Origin: Chimonanthus salicifolius
Taxonomy: Eukaryota; Streptophyta; Magnoliopsida; Laurales; Calycanthaceae
DNA: 64,000 nt
NCBI GenBank assembly: GCA_013350335.1
Contig: CM023535.1
Coordinates: forward strand, 31,652,991 to 31,716,990
Direction of reading: 5' to 3'
Below the pieces are notes generated by a model, which saw nothing but the letters and a program-made list of their open reading frames with translations, was not told the origin of the DNA and did no database searches. This document shows, piece by piece, positions 22,601 to 36,200 of this stretch (position 1 is the stretch's first letter; each line of letters opens with the position of its first letter). The position numbers were made by a program, and so were the translations under genes.

Positions 22601-25600
22601 TCTCCTCCTGATGCCGCAAAACTCTAAATATTTCAATTTCTATTTTGAAACTAATATTCTGGATTTGTAAACATTAAGCACCCTGTGTGCAAACTCCATT
22701 CTGTGCATTAATGACTGTGGCATGCTATGGTTATTATGTGTATTGATATGATTGACTGTCTTCTATATCCTATAAATTAAACATGGCTTTACTAAGAAGA
22801 CCAACATGCCGGCTTGAATGTGTTGGTTTTGTATTGGCATGTTAGGGAGATAGGGATCGGGCTGTGATGCTGTACACATCTTTGGAGTTTGTGAGAGCAC
22901 AAAATATGTGCTAATTAGCTATTGTTACTAGCCATGACAGCCCGTGGAGGAAGGTGAATGCAAGCTTAAGAGGAAGCTTGGACTTAGGGGTAGCCAAGTT
23001 TATGGGAAGCTAGGGAGAAAAAACTAAGAAGTTAGTTTAGAAAATGGGGGAGGAAACTCAAAAGAAGCTAGGTACATTAGCTTAACCTATGAAGAAATCA
23101 ACTCAGCTGGAACTCAGCTTGAGCAGGGGTAAACGAAACTGGCTGCACGAAAGGTTCAACAAAATATGGGGGAGTGCTTGAACCCATTGCCTGAGTTAAA
23201 ACAATCCTTTGTCAATTGAATGACAAAATGTGGGAGAAAATAGTAGAAGCCAAAAGGTGTTTGGAAGGATCAAACTTAAGAAGATTGGGGGAGAAAACCT
23301 TATCAACATTGTAGTGTTGGTTACTAGCAAATCATTGGCGTATAGGGGAGAATGAATCTTGTTTAGTCCATTGAAGTTTATGTTTTTGGACTAACCCAGC
23401 TAATGATTGTCTAGTGTTGCTTGCCTTTTGTGCCTAAACAGAAAAATATAAAAAGAAGCAAGCTAAACAAGAATATGCGAAGACCATAATCTTGTTATCC
23501 ATTTGAGTATACATGTATTTGATATAATATTTTGTATTCAAATGTGTTGTAATAAAGGATGAGCTTTTAATTGGGTTAGCTTGTAGGTTTTGTCATGAAA
23601 TTGACAAAGGGGGGATTGTTAGTACCTCGGCTTCGCCGAGTTCCTGTTTGTCAATTTCATGACTTGGGTAGAAGCACTTGCTAAGAAGCTTGAAGACTCA
23701 AAGATGATCATGCTCCACCAGGCTTAGAACTCATCGTTATGGCAATCACAAACAAGTATATGGCCATAGATGACCTTAGGTGGAACCCACACCTGAGAGA
23801 TGACTAATCCAAAAGAGGAAGGAAACACCTAATCTAGAAAAGCTTTGGTTGAACCAAATTTCCTTGTCACCCTGAGCTTGTGATTGCCACACGACGGCTG
23901 CAAGAAGGAGCGTCGGACTACATTGGGTGAGATCTTCAAGAAGCATACATCAACAAGTAAGAGCTTTAGGGTAAGTGCTTATTGGTTTTTACAACCTGTT
24001 ACCCGAAAGTGGATTAAGGGGGATTTGTTATGGAACCACTATAAAAAACTCTAGAGCGTCGTCTCTGGCACAATGGTGGGTGGAATTCCTACTCTAATTG
24101 TGAGGGTGTAAGTTTCCACATAGTGAATTTGGAGATAGCTCAAGGTTGAGCAAGTCCTAACAGTGGATGTAGGTTGGTGAGCCGAACTACTATATATCGT
24201 GTCCTTTTGTTTGTTGTGTTAGAGCTAATTTCTTGTGTTGATTGTTTAATCACATTTGCTAACACACACTAAATTGATTGTTATATCCGCTGCACTTTAA
24301 CTAATCAATCAAAGATAAATTTAAAAAAAACCAACGAATTTAGATTGACCTATTCTCCCCCCTTCCCTCCCCCTCCCCTCCCCTCCCCTCCCCTCCTTCC
24401 CTTCTTTAGGGTAAATCGTGTCGTTCTAGCTCCAAAGGAGACCATTCACAAGCTAACCAATACTATGATGGCCAAAGTCGAAACTGCAAGAATTCTAACA
24501 AACCATGGTGAAGGTTGCTTGAAATCTCGCACACGTCCAAAGCCACCAACTTAAGATGAGTTTTAGACCGTAATTCTCCAATTCGAATCAAAGATCTCAA
24601 TGATAAAGACCCTGAACTTCCAACTCTCACTATCACTAAAGAAAGAAATAGATGGTTTTAATTTCACTAGGATAAATTGACAAACAGGAGGTGGGGGTCT
24701 TGAGTTTCTTCGTCATAAAAAATATGACAAACAATTTCACCAATGCAACTAGGTGTTCTAAGAATTCAATACGAATGTGGAATTGGGAATTCGGATGCAA
24801 TGTTTCGAGCAATTAATTAGATCCAAATTAAGTGCAAGTCATAAGCCATATGCATGATGAATTCTAATCCGACACTAATTTGAATTGAAAAACAAAGCAC
24901 CTTCTTAAGAACCAATTAGTTATGGAATTCAATTTCAATCAAGCAAATAAATGGGTTTGGTCCATGGAGCCATCATGGTTCTTCTTAGTAAAATCAGTCC
25001 TCAGGTCAGCATATACAACAAGTCCTAATTCAACGCCTATATGTAACCTTGCCTAGAATAATAAGATTCCTCATAGAATCCAGTTCTTTATGTGGACGAC
25101 CTTGAAAAAGAGGATCCTAGTTAGGCATAATCTCAGGAGAAGGGGTGCTCTTCCTGAGGAAGCTCCAATAGTTTGTCCATTGTGTGAAGAAGAAGAGGAG
25201 TTAGTGGATCATTTATTATGTAAATGCCGTTTTACGTGGGTTGTATGGTGTTTTTTCCTGAAATTATTCGGTTGCTCGTGGGTTATAGGAAATGTAGTGG
25301 AAGATTCAATGGTGGCGTGGATGGGGGGTGTTGAGATATATTTAGCAATTTCTTTGATTTATCAATTACTATTATTGTATTTTCCAATTTATGCCAATAT
25401 TATACTTACCAACTTTAGGGTTTTCCTTTTTTAGTTTATCTTCCATATTTGTATTCCCTTTTCTCTATAAATATAAGTCACAGGTCTTTCCTTGATGAAA
25501 GAAGACACACCAAACTCTCTTCTATTCTCCTCTTCTATTTTCTATTCTTATTTTCGACAGGGGGGATTAGAGGTAGGCATCGAGTAGCTTGGAGAATGGT

Positions 25601-27173
25601 ACCGTATGCGGTCTTGTGGGAAATTTGGAAAGAACGCAATGGGAGGATTTTTGAGGGGAAAAAGGGGCAGTTAGAGAGGTTTTTGAGAAGGCTAAATGGT
25701 AGTTGATAGGATGGTTGTCTGTGTGTAAGGAATTCGTTGAACTGGCACGTGAGGATTTCTATTTGTCTTGGAAAGGTTGCCATTAGGGGTAATAGAGTCA
25801 AATGAGGTAGAGTTGAGAGCAATTAGGAGAGCACTCCAGGTCTGGTCTAGGCTTAGGGACGATAACCTTTTTCTTTGAAATGGGAGGGACGATAGCCTTA
25901 TTATTGAAGGTGATTCAACCAGTGCCATCTCCTAGACCCCCCTCGGGTGGACGTTGGTAAGCATTACTAGGGACATTAGGTGGCTATGCAAGATGCTGGA
26001 GGTATCACTTTCATATATACACTTCGATCGGCGAACAGTGTAGTGGACTTCTTAGCGAAAGTGGATGTATACAAACATGGAAGTGTTTTCATCATGCCAG
26101 CCTTGGGAACATAGGGAGTAGGGGACTCCTTATTGTATCTTTTGTTGGGGTGGGGGTTGTTTAGCTATGGCTGACTGATGTAGGACACGCTAACAGGGAC
26201 CCTAAATGCAATTATGATGGATCAAAAAAATCAAAATAAATCAAAATTATGAGGGTTGAAATTAAAATCCAAATTAATAATTGCAGTAAAGCAATATATA
26301 TTTGTTGCCAATATTCAAGCAATTCGCAGACTTGAATGTAAACAATTATGAAACAATCCAAACCAAATCACACCTCAAGTTAGGGGTGGTTCAAAATTAA
26401 AGCTTATTGGATTCCTTGTTAGCGTAGACCTTTTACCCAGTATAGGTCAGCTATTTATGTGGAGGGATGGCTCAAACTAGAAGATAGGAAGGTGGGACAA
26501 CAAACTGTAATGACCCGACCCGACCCGAAGTAATGGGTCAGTAGTGGCGGGTAAAATTAATTTTAGTCTAAATTGATTTATTAGTTAATTTGATAAATTT
26601 ATTTGGGGTAAACACAATTTAATTTAGGGATTGAATAATAGACCCCTATTTCATACACTTTCCCCTCAATGAGAGTTTACAAATTTACCCCCTTCAAATT
26701 AAAATTAAGTAAATGGAAGATTAATTGTCAACTTAGATTATTAATTTCCTCTAAGTTATTATTTCAATTGAAAATATTTTATTTAAAATTTTAAAATCAA
26801 TAAATAGATCAAACTTTAATTACCAAATTTTAAATAAATGGCACAGAAAACCCGACCCTAAAACCCGAAATGCATGATAAGTTGTGGGGGCCCTTTTGAA
26901 CCCACCCCTCTTAGCTTCCGTATGTTGGTCTCTCCTCTCGAGCAGAGGGATTGAAATCCTTAAGGCATCGATGGGTAAGAATCCTCAAATTCCCTCTTTC
27001 CCTTCCGTCTCCTTCGGTCGTTCCCGAAAACTTCTCCTTCCCTTCCTTCTTTTCTTTCCTTCCTTAATCAAATCCCTTTCCTCTTTCTCTTCCCTCCTGA
27101 AATTGGGGCAGCCGACAGCCATTTAAAGCCCAAGCGGAAGGGGGAAAGCCGAGATTTGGGCGATCCCTTGCAC

Positions 27174-27218
<45 letters not shown>

Positions 27219-30200
27219 ATCTTCCTCACTTCCGATCTCTTGATCGTTCCAGCCTTCTCCATCGTTGGGCCAAGCAGAGGTAAGTAGTTTCCGTTCTCTG
27301 TTCTTTTCCATTTACTGTTATTACATCAGAGATCTTTTGTAGTCACCAACCGACTTCTCAGATGAAGCCAGTTATGCAACCCGCCAGTGTCACTTGCCGC
27401 CCGAAGTCCCACCTCTCCCTAGTTTCAGATCTGAACTACACCATGACCAACCCACCCTGTTTCTCACATCTGGCTCCCAATCCAGATTCCTAGACCTTTA
27501 GGAAAACCACTGTCCTGGTGCAGAATATTTCCCTATTTTGGGGATTTTAAGGTATGCCCATTATATTTAATTAAGTTAAGTTATTGTTTGTATTAATCAC
27601 CTCATTACATAGTGTTCCCCTTTTCGTGTCTTATATTGTGTATCACCTCATCCGATTTTACGTTTTGAACTGCAATTTGTTTACTTATTGATACTAAATC
27701 AGTTTTGGGATTTCAAACTTATTTCAAGAGATAAACCTAAAAAACTCTTTTATCTGATTGAATTCATAGCTGAAACTTGGAAAGTTCCCATCCATTTATT
27801 TAACCTTTGTTTGATTATAACACCAAATAATCCCAGCTGTTTTCTTTCCAACCGAACCCAATATAGAAGTAAGTTTCATTCAGTTTTTTTTATTTATTTA
27901 TTTATACTTTTGGTTTCCAATACTTGACTGTTTTCATTGTTTATATGGTTTTTCATTACCCTTGGATTTTTATTGCATATGATTTTCATTAATTTTGTTA
28001 AGGGATTTAAAGTATTCGATATTCATCTTTTTTTTTTTGATTGAAGCTTTTTATGGTAAACTTACGAGGTCTTTGTATTAATCCTTTGGACAACAACTTA
28101 CACCATTCAAACTGATTCTTCATAAAATTCTGATTTAATTTTTTTTAAATCCAGGATTACAAAGAAGAGAACCATCCACGCTGTCCATGAGAAAAGCAAT
28201 CATTTTATTTTATCTAAACTCTCATTATTTACTTTTCTTCTTCTGTTTTCCAACCAGATCATAGGGTAATTAATTAAGAGAAATTGTCAAGTTTCCATTG
28301 TTTTATCCAACCAAATTTCTAGACTTTAAAGAAGGAAACCAGTTTCAAAGTATATTAGCTTAGTTATTTGATACTTCATTCTTTTGGTTTGAGTCCACCT
28401 CATTAAAGTGGGTTAAGATTCAAAATCGGTTGATACAGTGGTTTAATATTTTCCGTTATGGCAACGATTTTCAGTAACTTAAAAGAGTGGTTACTTAGTA
28501 GTTAGGCAAGGTTTCCATTGTCTAGTGAGTACCAAGTTGGTTTGGGCATGGTCAAGTCATGTGGTATATGGACTTAATCTTCCCCTTTAACCTTGGACTT
28601 TAGGATTGACCGTAGGTTATGGTTGGGGCAGCAACCTACTTCATTTTTTATTAATGTAAGTTTGCTTAGACATCTAATTAATTGTTCTTGGAACCTTCAA
28701 ATAAATGATGTGCAGCACCTCCCGAAATTCTTACTATCTGAACACGAGTTGGAGAGCGTTTAAATTCATCACTCATACTTCACAAAATTCTAGGTGAGGG
28801 AAACAATTCACTACATACTTTGAAACATGATTCCTTATATTCTTATGTGTTTGGGCAATGGAATATTGTATTTTGTTGTGTGACTAGAATATAACTGTTG
28901 GATCTAGAATAGACTGGGTGTATATTAATAATGGTTGAGATCCGGTGTTCACTCACAGTAATGTAAGGGAGATTTGGCTAAACATTCTATTGGCCGTGAG
29001 GAGACTCAGTCCGCCCGGATTGTGGATTTTAACCATTAATATTATTGAAAGATCCAATGAGTTATATTCGTAGATTGATGGTTATTTGTATGTTATTGTC
29101 TGATTATTAACCTTGATTGGACATTGTTGAATGTTGGTATATATAATTCAAATATTATGATGCATGGACTAGTGTTACGTTTATTTCAAGGTTTATGCAT
29201 GCTATGACAAATGAGATATTTAGTATGATGTTACAATCTGCTTAGATTGAGATTTATAATTTCATAGGCATGTTATGAATATTTAAGCATGTTTGTCGGC
29301 ATTGAGCATAGCATTCTCATATTCGTAGCATTGGGTATGAAGATGCGATGCATGATTGTCACGAAGACCACGACGGTGGTAGTGTTGTTAGCCTCACTTT
29401 AAGTGGAAAGACCATTATGGTAGATGAGATGTGATATCCGTGACAAGTCATGAGGGCTGTTATCTGGTGGTAGGTTGTGTTATCCTCACTTTATGTGGGA
29501 AGGCCGTTAAGGCGATGATGTGTTATCCTCGATTCGTCGGGAAGGCCACCAAATATCAGTAGATGTAATAATGGGTTGGAATATGGCATTTGGCATTGAG
29601 CATTACATTTTGCAAAGGCATGAGCATGTAATAAATTGTAATGCTTGCTTATTTGAAATATCATTGAGGAAGTAGGAATATCATATGCTATGATTGTGTT
29701 ATTGTTTTATTCACTGGGCATGGAGCTCATCCCTTACATTACAGGCAATCCCTTGGACTTGGGTCTGGACGATAATCACAATTGAGCTTAGAAGGCGAGG
29801 AGTCGATGAAGAATTCGTAGAAACGCTTAGTGTAGAATTTATTATTTAGGTTATAAGATGGTTGTTTATTTGTTTTGAGAATTTGAGAAAGTTATTTATT
29901 TGTTTTATTTTTATTTGTGAAAACTTGAGTAATAAATTCAAGTATGGATTAATTTTGAGAACGCTTCAATTTGATTGTCATGGGAATGTGAATAAATGAT
30001 GCGTTTAGGAATCCTTATGTGAGTGATGTTTGTCCCTTTGAGTTATTTGGAAAGCTCAAATGAGATGTTATGTCTTCGAGCAGGTTGTCGGCTTGGGGAA
30101 TTTTGGTGGCTTGTGAATATAATTATGTTTGTTGAATTTAGCCTCAGATTTTTGATGTAAGACCCGTTTAGGGCAGCAGGTGATGTAATTTTGTACAGTC

Positions 30201-33200
30201 AGATTACGCTCGTCCAGGTGTTGAAAGGCGGGGCGTGATACAAACAAAGGGATCTAGGACTAAAAAATATTACGCTATGGAAATCTGGGACAACAAATAT
30301 GGGAGGGGGAAGGACTATGTATCTGCTGTATGGGTAGGTAAGAGGGTTGTAACAAAGTTAGATGGGTTGGAAAAGGGTGGTAGAAATCAGGTATGGACCT
30401 TTGGGGGGACTCAGTTAGGGCCAGATGAGCCCAAAAGGACTGGCGGCTATGTCAAAGAAGGTGTTAGTGCCCCGACTTGTCGAGTCCCTATGTTTGTCAA
30501 TTCCATGACTCGGGAAGAAGTACTTGCTAAGAAGTTTGGAGACTCAAGGTGATCAAGAGTGAAGATCGTACTCCACCGGATTGAAGCTCATTGTATATGA
30601 CAATCACAACAGGTATTTGGCTATAGATGACTTTAGGTGGTACCCACACTTTAGGAGGACTATCTCTAGGCTTAGTTGAACAAATGGTAAATCCATAAAG
30701 AAGCCTAAGAGAGGAAGCTGGACAATGAACTGGAAGTGAACTTGGAAATATGAATTAAGTTCACTCTCAGCTCGACCAGTCGTTTTCATTGATCCCTCGG
30801 TGAAGACAGGATTGACCCATCGTGGTCTAAAGACTGGTCGGCCAGATTGACAAAGGTTCTCGAATGTAGAACTGTCATTCTGAGTATGTCTCTGGTCGAG
30901 AGTCTCGTATGCACCGACCCCTCGGTGAAAAGTTAAAACGACCCCTCGTGGTCAACGACTCGTCGATAATAACTTATGAGTTCTGGAACTTAGAACTCAA
31001 GTGGACTCTCGAAGAAACAGGCATGTCAGTAATTCAAGACCGATCGAGGGCATCAGGACCGACCCCTCAGTTAAGGGCGACAGGTTGGTCTCGGTAAGAC
31101 TAGTTTCTGGACTTGAAACTCTGTCAGCGTGGTGTTGCCCCAAACCGAGCCTCTCGTATGGACCGACCTCTCGGTGCCATGATTGTCGACCCATCGGTGA
31201 CATCGACCTGTCGACTGGGAAGTAATAATGCCGTTGGGAGTGCATTTAATGTGCAACGGTCGGGTGGTTGAACGGTAATAAATATGAACACCGATCCATC
31301 GGTGCCACCGACTTGTCGGTACTGGACAATTTGAAAAACTGTGAAAACTACTCTATAAATATGAGTGTTGTGTGATTGTTTAATTATCTTCCTTGAACTG
31401 AGAAGAGTCATGCACTTTAAGAAACGATCAACAGTGTTGTGCTGAGAATCATAAACAACCAATCTATTGATTGAGTTTGAAAGTGAGAAAGAGAGAGGAA
31501 AGAAAAGATATAAACTAGGAAAGCTTTGGTAAAACCAGTTTCCTTGTCACCCTGAGATTGTGATTACTTTACGACGGCTACAAGGAGGAGCGTCGACATA
31601 CATTGGGTGGATCTTCAAGAAGCACACATCAACGAGAAAGAGGTTCAAAGACAAGGTGCTTCTTGGTTTTAATTTTTATTTAAAACCTTTGTTCTGAAAG
31701 TGGAATAAGGAGGATTGGCTCTGGAACCACTATAAAAACCTCTAGAGCGCCGTCTTTGGCACAGTGGTAGGTGGAATTCCCAGCCGATTGAGTGAGGTGG
31801 ATTTCCTACTCTAATTGTGAGGGTGTAAGTCTCCGGTTAGTGAATTTGGAGATAGCTCAAGGTTGAGCAAGTCCTAACAGTGGATGTAGGTTGGCGAGCC
31901 GAACCACTTTATATCTTGTGTCCTTGTGCTTGTGGTGTTAGAGCTATTTTCTTGTGTTGATTGTTTAATCACATTTGCTAACACACACTAACTTGATTAT
32001 TGTATCCGCTGCACTAATCAATCAAGTAATATTTTAAAAGGACCAACGATTTTAGATTGACCTATTCACCCTCCCCTCTAGGGTCAATTGTGTTCTAGCT
32101 CGTAAAGGGAATTTTCAGAAGGCTTATGTCTTTTGTTCGAATGGGGAGGGGTTTGGAGGATTGACGAAGGGAAGGAAGAGGGGGTATACAGGTAACGGCA
32201 AGGGATTAGAGGTTAGAAAGGGACTGGGGGCAAGACCCGAGCCTGGCGAAAAGGGCTAAGGCCCAAAGAGGTAGTGGTGATGACTGGAAGGCTCAATAGG
32301 GGTGGCGGCAACACTTGTTTGGGCTAGGGAAGGTTATTGGGAATTCTCAGCAAAGGGAAAACGGGAAGAAGAAAGCCGAAAAGGAAAGAGAGATAGAAGA
32401 AAGAAAGAAAGAGAAGAAGATGAAGATCGTACCTGAGATTGGAAGAAGCTTCACGATCCCTTAGATTCCACCAAGACTACCATCACACTGTGTTTTTGCG
32501 GAAGAGAATTTCAATTTTATTCATTCAATTGGTGTCTTGCTTTAAAGGGCTACAACATATATAAACTTTCATCTTACTAAAAAAAAATAACAAATACCTA
32601 AACTACCCTTAATAAAAAAAATACAAAACACAACAACTGTATGGGAGACGGAAACTGTATGCTCCGCATCATTGACTCTTTTCTTTTGACATGTTTTTTT
32701 TCTGTTTCTATTTCTTTTCCTATATTTAGGAACTTGGTATAATTCTTCTATACTTGGTTCCATCTCATGTACTTTTCTCTTCTTTTTTAATGAATTAACT
32801 CGACAATGTTTCAATAAAAAAGAAACAATCGGATAATGCAAGACATGAACATTCAACATTCACCATGCAAAAGCAAACCAACACTTGAATAAAATTAATT
32901 CAAACACAAACTCAAATTAAATTCAAAAGAACCAAAACAAGAACTCACTAAAACTTGGTGAGACTCCCAAAGCCTAAGCTTCAATTTGTATTCCAATCAA
33001 CTTCAATTTGGTGCACTACAATGGTCGAATTCACCTTATATTTATAGGTGAAAATTCCAACTAAAAACTAGGGAAGAAATGAAAAAAGAATTCATTCCAA
33101 ATCCTTTTAGGCTTGCACACCGAAGCCTTGCCTAGTCGGGCTTATTTCCTTAGTTCTATCCAATGGCTGATTGCCATGTGTAATTTTTACATCATTAAAT

Positions 33201-36200
33201 AGACTAACAAACAGAACACATAAAATAAGATTGCCGCAAATTCTGGGAGAAATCTGCTTGAAATCTCAGCCTTTCGTTTGGAATCCTTTCTAAGCTTGGA
33301 CCTCACCAAATCTGGCCCAAAATCTGATCCATGCCTAAGCTCGATTCTGCTGTAAATTTCCGACACAAATTTCAAATACTTTCTGTATTTACCTAGTCCA
33401 AATTCATCAATAACCAGCCCACAATTTGCTGCACACACCCAAGAAGTTTGTTGCTAAATTGGGCCTTCTATTTTGGGCTCCTTGTGGTCCAAACAGCAGC
33501 TCATGCGCACAAGCCTACTGTATATGCAGATTTCATGTCCATGTTGGTGTCCCATGTCGCATCCACATGGGCTTTGGCAAGGCATTTGATGAGGAATCCG
33601 GATGCCCAGCTGGTTGGCAAAAGTGGGCCTGAAATCATGGGCTTTTGAGGCCCAAAACAGTGCCAAGCATGCCTTGGTTCCTAGCTGGTCCAAATGGGCT
33701 TCTAATCTGATATATGTGCTCCATTTTTTATGCTCTTGAGGCCCTTTCTTCCCCATCATTTCTTACATAAAATCGGAAAGCAATTTCACCGATCTTGAAC
33801 TTCTTGACTTGATTTGGTTGGGCTTGGGATGTCTGCATCAAATACACTCAAAGAGAGAGCACACTCCTACTCTTCCCCCCGCCACCCTTTCTCTTAATAT
33901 GAGACTTAAATGCTTACTAAATCCATCTCAATCTAGAGCATTATATCCTACGCTTTTTGTCATAAGAGCATTGAACTCCACTGGAGGTTTTATCCTAATT
34001 GCCCATGAAAGTTCCTTATGCTTAGTCATATTTATCATTTGAGAATCCTCATTGCTTATACTGTAGGGTTTGTTCTTGTTCTTTTCACCCTACAATCGCC
34101 TAATAACTATCGACGACACATGTAGAACCATATATCATCAAGCTGAACTCATCAAATGAGGTAAAATATTTGCTAAGTTGGTGGTGAAGGTGTTAAATAT
34201 TGGACTGTGATAGGGACTGAGTTTGAGTTGTAACAGCCAAGATGTAGAATTGGCCGAGTCCTACTTGAAATCAGGTGAAAATGTAGGACTCGTCCCGTCA
34301 TGTAGGAATTGGTCGTATAGGGAGGGATTGAGTCCAAATTGACTAGATTGATATGACTCGGACTTCACTGATTTTTAAAACCATGGTGGTGACACTGGGC
34401 TACTCCGAATAAACTAAAGAAGCAATTGGTACTCTACACATAAGGGGTTAATGATTGGTGGGTGGTCCAAAACCCATCTTAAAAACTAATAGTCAATCCA
34501 TTCTTGATCATGCACTATGTACTCCGTAGGTCATCACTTGTTAAGATCTTCATGGAGTCTATGACTGAAGAAAAATTTAACATTTGGGTGGGCCGCTTAA
34601 TTACATGAATAGCTGAATGGCAGAATGAAAGCTATAGCTGGGATGAAGAGAGGTGATTGAAATAGGACTTCGTAGGCGTTTTGTTATCAGAAAAAAGGTG
34701 ACAGATGGAAAAACCCCCTTTTTCTTACCTCAAAGATGAACCTAGCATGACAAAGCAAAACGTAGCTGCACCTAATACTGGTTTGGTGTAACATTTGTGG
34801 ATGATATAGGCTCCTTGACCAACAATGCATCTTCCACAAGGCTTTAGGCTGCATTAGAATGTAGAAGGTGATATGAACACAAATTTTCTTCTCGTATTGC
34901 ATAAAGTAGGAGGAAGAAATTTTTCTTTAGACATGCTTTTTGCAGGAAAGTAAATTGTTTTCCTCCTAGAGGGATGGATGGCTCCTCTCTCTCTCTCTCT
35001 CTCTCACATTTTTTAATTTTAAAGGTGCTGTTTTGAACTATTTTATTGCTTTCTCATTCATAGGTTTCTCTAGGAATCATTATTACTAGGTGGAAGTGGG
35101 AATTTCCAACAGGGTGATCCCTTTGATTTCTCATGCTCTCCCCAAAATAAGTAGGGAAAATGACTTATCTCCTAAAGGGGATCGTGAAATGCCGCATGTG
35201 GTGAATGAAATATCTTATATATCTATGTATCTACATACATATACATGCATTTTATTGTATATGTATGTCTATAAAGAAATGGTGGTCATTTGTGTAACAC
35301 CCCGGATTTTCATTACTTATAAATATATTGGATTGGTCCATTTAAATTGCAAATTAATTGAATTTAAGATTAAATAGTTGAAATGGACCTTAGATGGGTA
35401 AGGAATTGGGTCAATTACCCAATTAAGACCCAATGAATCATGGGTAAGCTTGATTTAAAATAAATTGGGTAAGTCTAATTAAATGGGTCAATTATCCAAT
35501 TGGGACCCAATGGGTCATAGTGAACTTAATTTTAAGGTAATTGGGTAAGGTCAAAGTAATTGGGTCAGCTACCCAATTAAGATCCAATACATTAAATCCA
35601 CCTCATCAAGTGAGGTGGCAAGTGGGTGATGTGGCATTGCCATGTGGCATAACAAGTCATCACATGGAAGGCAACTAAGCAAGGTGCCACATCATCAAGT
35701 GACATGGCTAAGGTGGGACCTGAATGCCATGTGGTGCATGGTCGGCCACGTCATGGTTGACTTGGTCAACCATGAGTGAGTTCAATTGGGTTTATGACTT
35801 AATGGTTTGAGTTGAGTTGGGAAGATGGAGTGTTTCCATCTCAAGGGTCATAAATCAAGAGGAATCGATGGAAGTCAAAAGAGTTTCTTGGCTTGAGCCA
35901 AGGGTCTCCTTGGTTAAACCAAGGGACACATGGGATAGATGAATCATTATGAGAGGGATTAGGCTGGTATACAAAGGGACACAACCCAAGGGGCACACCA
36001 CACCCCTTGGCCGACTCCATCTCTTGCACACAGAGATTTCTCTCCTCTCCTCTCCCTCTCCCATTTTCATCCCTATACTTGGTGAATTGTTGAAGAGCAA
36101 AGGAAGAAGGATTAAGAAAGGAAATGACAGATCAAAAGAAAAGAAGGAGATGGGAAAGAAGGTATGGTTTTGAGTTTAACAATATAGGATTAAGACTAAG

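Larger units (their letters stand above)
17576..24448 (+). mobile_element. Sirevirus-like LTR retrotransposon lacking pol, complete with TSD
   Basis: 5' LTR 17576-19266, PBS 19268-19281, gag-like coding 19337-20140, a second ORF 21161-22627, purine tracts before the 3' LTR at 23617-24448. A perfect 5-bp target duplication CAAGC is at 17571-17575 and 24449-24453. Gag with a long coiled coil followed by a CCHC knuckle, and repeated GGGGGAG-like purine tracts upstream of the 3' LTR (near 23168, 23232, 23286, 23345 and 23605), are traits known from Sireviruses (Ty1/copia). No protease, integrase or RT is present, so it is non-autonomous. The 3' LTR has lost about 860 bp relative to the 5' LTR. 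Confidence 0.83.

Noticed and set aside
21161..22627. Host regulatory gene with acidic and coiled-coil regions
   Set aside because: It lies inside an element bounded by LTRs and a CAAGC target duplication and has frame changes, so it is element-encoded.
25090..25434. Host zinc-finger protein
   Set aside because: The CPLC...HLLC pattern and later WEIWKERN are the LINE reverse-transcriptase zinc-binding domain.
27068..27311. Arg-Glu repeat ORFs
   Set aside because: They translate the (CT)n run inside a solo LTR.
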